A DNA stretch of 8,742 nt from Verrucomicrobiota bacterium (GTDB lineage: Bacteria > Verrucomicrobiota > Kiritimatiellia > JAAZAB01). The translations under genes were made by a program, and so were the position numbers. Below, piece after piece: positions 5,701-8,742 of this stretch (the first letter of the stretch is position 1; each line of letters opens with the position of its first letter). Below the pieces are notes generated by a model. That model searched no databases and was not told the DNA's origin. It saw nothing but the letters and a program-made list of their open reading frames with translations. The stretch covers positions 1-8,742 of the forward strand of contig JAHIMN010000247.1 of NCBI GenBank assembly GCA_018896395.1, in the 5' to 3' direction.

Positions 5701-7572
5701 CTATTGATACAGCGGCCCCAGTTTTTCGCACACGCGGAAATCGTCGCCGCCGAACCGGTCCCACAAGGTCGGCCGAAAAATCTGCCCTGAGGGTATGTTG
5801 TGCATGTCCACCGGAATCCGGAGCATGGCGTTCAGCGTCAGCAGATCCGCGCCGATGAGGCCGAACGAATTGGCATCGTGGTTCGGGCCGATGCGGGTCA
5901 TATATTCGATCGAAGACATGTCCCGCGGCGCCCAGTAGGTTTCCGGCCAGGTGGGATCGGTTACCTTGCTGACGTGGTCCGCCACCTCCCGGGGCAGTTC
6001 GATGGTTTCGCCTTCGACCACGGAGAAGGTCAACTGGTTACCCACAACATTGTAACGGTAGGCGGTCATGGGGATGCCACCGGGTGTCCGGTAATGGCTG
6101 GAAAGGCCGTCGCCGGGGAAGTATTCCAGGGCCGCGTGCATATAGGTGGTGCGCTTACAAGCCTCGCGCATCAGCTTTTCCTGAAGCGCGGTATCGCCCC
6201 GGATGGCTTCGGCTACGTCCTGGATGCGCTTGGCTTTCCCGCCCTTGATGAGCGCGGCGATGTCCAGGGCATAGTCCAGGGCGCCGGCGCCGGAATTGCG
6301 TTTGTCAATAAAGCCATTGGGCGCGATCTTGCTGATGTTCTTGCCGGTGGCCTTCAAAATGCTTTCCACGGTCCAGTTGGTGCGGATATCGGCAAATAAC
6401 TGCGGCAACCCGGTCACCAGGTTGGCGGCCAGCATGCCGATTCCGTTTTTGGAATCGTTTTCCGTGGCCACGAGATAAGCCGACCGGAACCCGTTCCAAT
6501 CAAATGAACTGTTAAGAATTGATTCGGCCACGTCGAAGTTCGGGTACAGGTCGGTCCACTGCCGCTGTCCTTGTGTGCCGGCCAGGATGGCGTTGGCGCC
6601 CTGGGCGCGCTCGACATCGGCCTTGAACCCCTGGGCCTTGCCGATTTTTTCATCCGCCAGTTTCGGGTTGCCGATCATCAGGTCGCGCGTAATCATCGTC
6701 ATGAGGATGCACAGGCGCAAAAGCTTGTCGGGCGGGTAGGGGCGCGGGCCCGTACCGAAATCGAATTTAAAACTCTTTTTCATGAACGCGAATGCCCGGT
6801 CCAGCTCGGCGTGGTCGTAAAAGCCCTGGTCCATGCGGCCCTTGACGGCCACCATGTCCACCGAGACCGTGCCCAGACCTAAGTAGTCGAGCATGATGTT
6901 GCGGCGGACGTCGGAACCGATGATGCCCATGGAAACGCCGCCCAGGGACAGGTAGTTTTTCCCGCGCATTTCGGCCACGGCGGCGGCACAGCGGGCGAAC
7001 CGCAAGATGCGCTCTTGCACGTAGGGCGGCAGGTTGCCATCCTCGGCTTCGAGATCGGGGTTATAGATCGAAAAAATCGGGCGCATCTTTTCATCCATGG
7101 CCGCGCAAAACGCCTTGAGCCACACCGCGCCCGGGCGGTTGGTCTGGTTAAGTCCGTAGGCGGCCTGCAACCATTCGCTGGAGCCCAAGCCCTGGCAAGC
7201 ACTCATGAGCTCGTCGCTGTAGGCCCAGGAACGGCTGACCCAGATGTTGGCGCTGACGCCTTCCCTGGTATACACTTCCTGGGCGCGTGCGCCGGTGCGT
7301 GGGCCGTACACGATTTCCGGCGCCATAACCACACGGACGCTCGTACCGTCGGGCAGTTTCACATGCCGGCGAATGAGACTGCTAACTTTTTCAGCCATGC
7401 GCCAGGTACCGGCCATGTTGCTTTCATAGGCTCCCGTGCGGCCGTCGGCCACGGGCGTAATGGCAATCGTCGGCACATGGCCGACCAGCGACCGGCTGGA
7501 GGGCGCGAAGCCCCGCTTGGCTTTCGACAAGGTTGAAAAATCAACACGCTCCGTGGATCCGGATGCACTCAT
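5701..7572 (-). CDS. fucI: L-fucose isomerase family protein
   Basis: The product (623 residues) matches the whole length of L-fucose isomerase, which interconverts L-fucose and L-fuculose (and D-arabinose and D-ribulose) in the cytosol with Mn2+. Conserved blocks include ITPVADGR near the N-terminus, RPGAVWLKA, SIYNPDLEAEDG, KNYLSLGGVSMGIIGS, GTQGQRQWTDLYPN, LNSSFDWNG and AMLRIPVDMHN. The catalytic/metal residues align with E. coli E337, D361 and H528 as E371 (VATENDS), D395 (FADIRTNW) and H591 (DMHN). The 24-residue E-D gap is preserved. About 30 N-terminal residues precede the usual start. The ATG at 7572 is chosen because GAGGAGG lies 5 bases upstream; an in-frame ATG at 7617 has no such site. 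A divergent DUF4380 gene shares its upstream region. Substrate could be another deoxy- or aldose sugar, but the family is secure. Confidence 0.94.
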   Translation of the reverse strand: MSASGSTERVDFSTLSKAKRGFAPSSRSLVGHVPTIAITPVADGRTGAYESNMAGTWRMAEKVSSLIRRHVKLPDGTSVRVVMAPEIVYGPRTGARAQEVYTREGVSANIWVSRSWAYSDELMSACQGLGSSEWLQAAYGLNQTNRPGAVWLKAFCAAMDEKMRPIFSIYNPDLEAEDGNLPPYVQERILRFARCAAAVAEMRGKNYLSLGGVSMGIIGSDVRRNIMLDYLGLGTVSVDMVAVKGRMDQGFYDHAELDRAFAFMKKSFKFDFGTGPRPYPPDKLLRLCILMTMITRDLMIGNPKLADEKIGKAQGFKADVERAQGANAILAGTQGQRQWTDLYPNFDVAESILNSSFDWNGFRSAYLVATENDSKNGIGMLAANLVTGLPQLFADIRTNWTVESILKATGKNISKIAPNGFIDKRNSGAGALDYALDIAALIKGGKAKRIQDVAEAIRGDTALQEKLMREACKRTTYMHAALEYFPGDGLSSHYRTPGGIPMTAYRYNVVGNQLTFSVVEGETIELPREVADHVSKVTDPTWPETYWAPRDMSSIEYMTRIGPNHDANSFGLIGADLLTLNAMLRIPVDMHNIPSGQIFRPTLWDRFGGDDFRVCEKLGPLYQ

Positions 7573-7577
7573 GGTGC

Positions 7578-7584
7578 CCTCCTC
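7578..7584 (-). promoter_or_regulatory. Ribosome binding site of fucI
   Basis: On the minus strand this reads GAGGAGG, 5 bases before the ATG at 7572. It is a near-perfect Shine-Dalgarno sequence and decides the start against the ATG at 7617. Confidence 0.75.
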
Positions 7585-7617
7585 GATATGGCTTTGAAAT
7601 ATGGTTGACAAACGCAC

Positions 7618-7646
7618 ACTTTACTTGCAAGCTTTACAATATTCAA
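7618..7646 (-). promoter_or_regulatory. Candidate sigma70-type promoter of fucI
   Basis: On the minus strand TTGAAT (7641-7646) and TAAAGT (7618-7623) are 17 bases apart. Each matches four of six consensus positions. A start near 7611 would give a leader of about 40 bases. The spacer contains the 8-bp palindrome CTTGCAAG (7624-7631), a possible operator. The -35 hexamer overlaps the left foot of the hairpin at 7644-7694. Such short matches occur by chance, so this is tentative. Confidence 0.35.
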
Positions 7647-7694
7647 GGTTTTTCAGCGACAGGGGACACTGAACCCCGAACACTGAACACCTTG
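7644..7694. repeat. Heptad array D folded into a hairpin between divergent genes
   Basis: CACTGAA (7667-7673), CCCCGAA (7674-7680), CACTGAA (7681-7687) and the decayed CACCTTG (7688-7694) form an array of exact 7-bp period. Its end pairs back: CAAGGT (7644-7649) with ACCTTG (7689-7694), TTCAG (7652-7656) with CTGAA (7683-7687), and GGGG (7662-7665) with CCCC (7674-7677). It lies upstream of both fucI and the DUF4380 gene, so it cannot be a terminator for either. It may be a binding site or part of the 5' leader of the + strand gene. Confidence 0.65.
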
Positions 7695-7715
7695 TAAGAG
7701 TAGTTACCATAAATT

Positions 7716-7721
7716 AAGGAG
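7716..7721 (+). promoter_or_regulatory. Ribosome binding site of the DUF4380 gene
   Basis: AAGGAG lies 7 bases before the ATG at 7729 and fixes that start. I could not pick out a convincing promoter for this gene in the region after the hairpin, which is AT-rich but has no paired -35/-10 hexamers. Confidence 0.75.
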
Positions 7722-7728
7722 TACGCTC

Positions 7729-8730
7729 ATGCCAACGATCGAAACCGTTCCGTACCGGGGCTGGAAGCGCAACATTCGGCTAACAAATGGCCAGGTCGAA
7801 CTGATCGTCACCCAGGATGTCGGACCGCGCATTGTGCGCTTCGGTTTCATCGGCGCCCAGAACATATTCGGCGAACTGCCGGAGCAGATGGGCGGCACCG
7901 GTGAGAAGCAATGGATGATCCGCGGCGGCCACCGGCTTTGGGTGGCGCCGGAAGGAAAACCGAAATCTTATGAGCTGGACAACACGCCGATCGCAATCCG
8001 GAAAATCTCCGGCGGCATCCGCGCGGTCCAGGCCCCGGGTGCGCTCACCCGCGTGCAGAAGACGATTGCCATTACCCTGGCCGAGCGCCGGAATGAAGTG
8101 ACCGTCGTGCATCGGCTGACGAATAAAGGCCGCCAAGCCATTACCCTGGCCCCCTGGGCGCTGACGGTCATGGCCAAGCGCGGGATGGCTATTATTCCAC
8201 TGCCGAAGAAGATGTCCCATGCGGGCCTTTTGACCCATAACCAGAATTGGAGCTTGTGGGGCTATACGGATCTCAGTGATCCGCGTTGGACGATAGGGCA
8301 ACGCTATATCCTGTTCCGGCAGGATCCAAGGCGGGAACCCAATAAAATCGGCATTGCCCACCGGGAAGGTTGGGTGGCCTATCTGCGGAACGGCCTCCTG
8401 TTCATCAAGAGATTTAAGCGCATACCCGGCGCGACTTATCCGGACAGCGACGTGAATTTTGAAACATTCTCCAATCAGCAGATTCTGGAGCTGGAAAGTT
8501 TGGGGCCGTTAGTAACGCTCCGCCCCGGCCAGACCGCCGCCCACACGGAAACCTGGACGCTCCACTGCGGGGTCACTCGCCTCGGCGACTCGCCTGGGCG
8601 AAGCGCTTCGGCGGAGCCTGGAGCGCTCCGGCGGAGCCGGGAGGCCTGCCGTACCGAGGCGGATATTGATAAATACGTGGCCCCGCTGGCTAAGGAAAAT
8701 GCAGAATGTAGAATACAGAATGCAGAATGA
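7729..8730 (+). CDS. DUF4380 (galactose-mutarotase-like) protein
   Basis: The product has 333 residues and no signal peptide or membrane segment. The order of motifs is that of DUF4380, a family with the galactose mutarotase/aldose 1-epimerase beta-sandwich fold: GWKRNIRLTNGQVELIVTQDVGPRIVRFGF (11-40), GGHRLWVAPEG (66-76, H68 a possible active-site residue) and NFETFSNQQILELESLGPLV (243-262). The recognisable core ends near residue 282. Residues 283-304 are encoded by a GC-rich palindromic repeat, residues 309-322 (TEADIDKYVAPLAK) look like the original C-terminal helix, and the last nine residues or so come from a 7-bp repeat array. Divergent pairing with fucI suggests it acts on the same sugar, for example as an anomer mutarotase, but this is inference; biochemical roles of DUF4380 proteins are not known to me. 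Confidence 0.85.
   Translation: MPTIETVPYRGWKRNIRLTNGQVELIVTQDVGPRIVRFGFIGAQNIFGELPEQMGGTGEKQWMIRGGHRLWVAPEGKPKSYELDNTPIAIRKISGGIRAVQAPGALTRVQKTIAITLAERRNEVTVVHRLTNKGRQAITLAPWALTVMAKRGMAIIPLPKKMSHAGLLTHNQNWSLWGYTDLSDPRWTIGQRYILFRQDPRREPNKIGIAHREGWVAYLRNGLLFIKRFKRIPGATYPDSDVNFETFSNQQILELESLGPLVTLRPGQTAAHTETWTLHCGVTRLGDSPGRSASAEPGALRRSREACRTEADIDKYVAPLAKENAECRIQNAE
8575..8640. repeat. Compound palindromic repeat inside the DUF4380 gene
   Basis: Two 13-bp direct copies (8575-8587 and 8588-8600, one mismatch: ACTCGCCTCGGCG and ACTCGCCTGGGCG) are followed by two copies of a 20-21-bp unit (8600-8620, 8621-8640). Each unit contains an AGCGCT palindrome followed by GGCGGAGCC. CGAAGCGCTTCG (8599-8610) and GGAGCGCTCC (8620-8629) are perfect palindromes. 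The segment is 66 bp, exactly 22 codons, and stays in frame, encoding a low-complexity Ser/Ala/Arg/Gly stretch with no counterpart that I recognise in the family. Confidence 0.7.
8701..8728. repeat. Heptad array E: NNAGAAT units at the 3' end of the DUF4380 gene
   Basis: Four contiguous units of exact 7-bp period run GCAGAAT (8701), GTAGAAT (8708), ACAGAAT (8715) and GCAGAAT (8722). A decayed GAATACAGA continues to about 8737. Bases 3-7 are invariant and the first two vary. The array lies in frame in the last codons of the gene and provides its TGA stop (8728-8730). If an inverted partner arm exists, it is beyond the window edge. Confidence 0.88.
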
Positions 8731-8742
8731 ATACAGAAAACA

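Noticed and set aside
6281..6300. GGCGCCGGCGCC palindrome in fucI
   Set aside because: It is a 12-bp alternating GC palindrome in GC-rich coding sequence and easily arises by chance from Ala/Gly codons.
7573..7617. Longer FucI starting at the ATG at 7617
   Set aside because: The ATG at 7572 has an excellent GAGGAGG site, whereas the upstream one has none and would overlap the candidate promoter region.

Overview
The window carries five protein-coding genes on a moderately GC-rich bacterial chromosome. The suggestion of origin is the PVC superphylum (Kiritimatiellota/Lentisphaerota-like) or a similar uncultured lineage. That rests on a DUF1573-type CGCT surface protein, an RNase HIII, an L-fucose isomerase paired with a DUF4380 sugar-epimerase-like protein, and very abundant degenerate intergenic repeats. 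It is an inference, not a placement. No rRNA, tRNA, CRISPR array, transposase or phage gene was seen.

Layout: (1) 1-802 (+), the 3' part of a DUF1573/Ig-like protein, cut by the window edge. (2) 949-4224 (-), carB, large subunit of carbamoyl-phosphate synthase. (3) 4484-5479 (-), rnhC, RNase HIII. (4) 5701-7572 (-), an L-fucose isomerase (fucI family). (5) 7729-8730 (+), a DUF4380 galactose-mutarotase-like protein, divergent from fucI. carB and rnhC are housekeeping genes. The fucI/DUF4380 pair looks like a small sugar-handling module, with an isomerase and a possible mutarotase sharing one control region. No intergenic gap exceeds 300 bases.

The most unusual feature is what fills the gene boundaries. 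Each of the four gaps between genes, and the end of the fifth gene, holds a degenerate array with a period of about 7 bp (a roughly 5-base core plus 2 free bases). The core differs at each locus: TNNAGCG at 792-937, GTTCANN at 4258-4353, NNNTCAG at 5491-5695, CACTGAA at 7644-7694 and NNAGAAT at 8701-8728. At three loci (792-937, 4258-4353, 5491-5695) the array appears twice in inverted orientation, so the arms could pair in several registers. A fourth (7644-7694) is a one-sided array folded into a hairpin. Two arrays run into a coding sequence and supply its last codons. At 5551-5622 an inverted pair of dRS3/REP-like palindromes is nested between heptad arms.

Two further palindromic elements sit in frame inside genes: a 69-bp inverted repeat in the interdomain linker of CarB (23 codons) and a 66-bp compound repeat near the 3' end of the DUF4380 gene (22 codons). 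Both resemble in principle the Rickettsia palindromic elements that insert into genes without breaking the frame. I regard the heptad-array family and the coding palindromes as the candidates for something undescribed.
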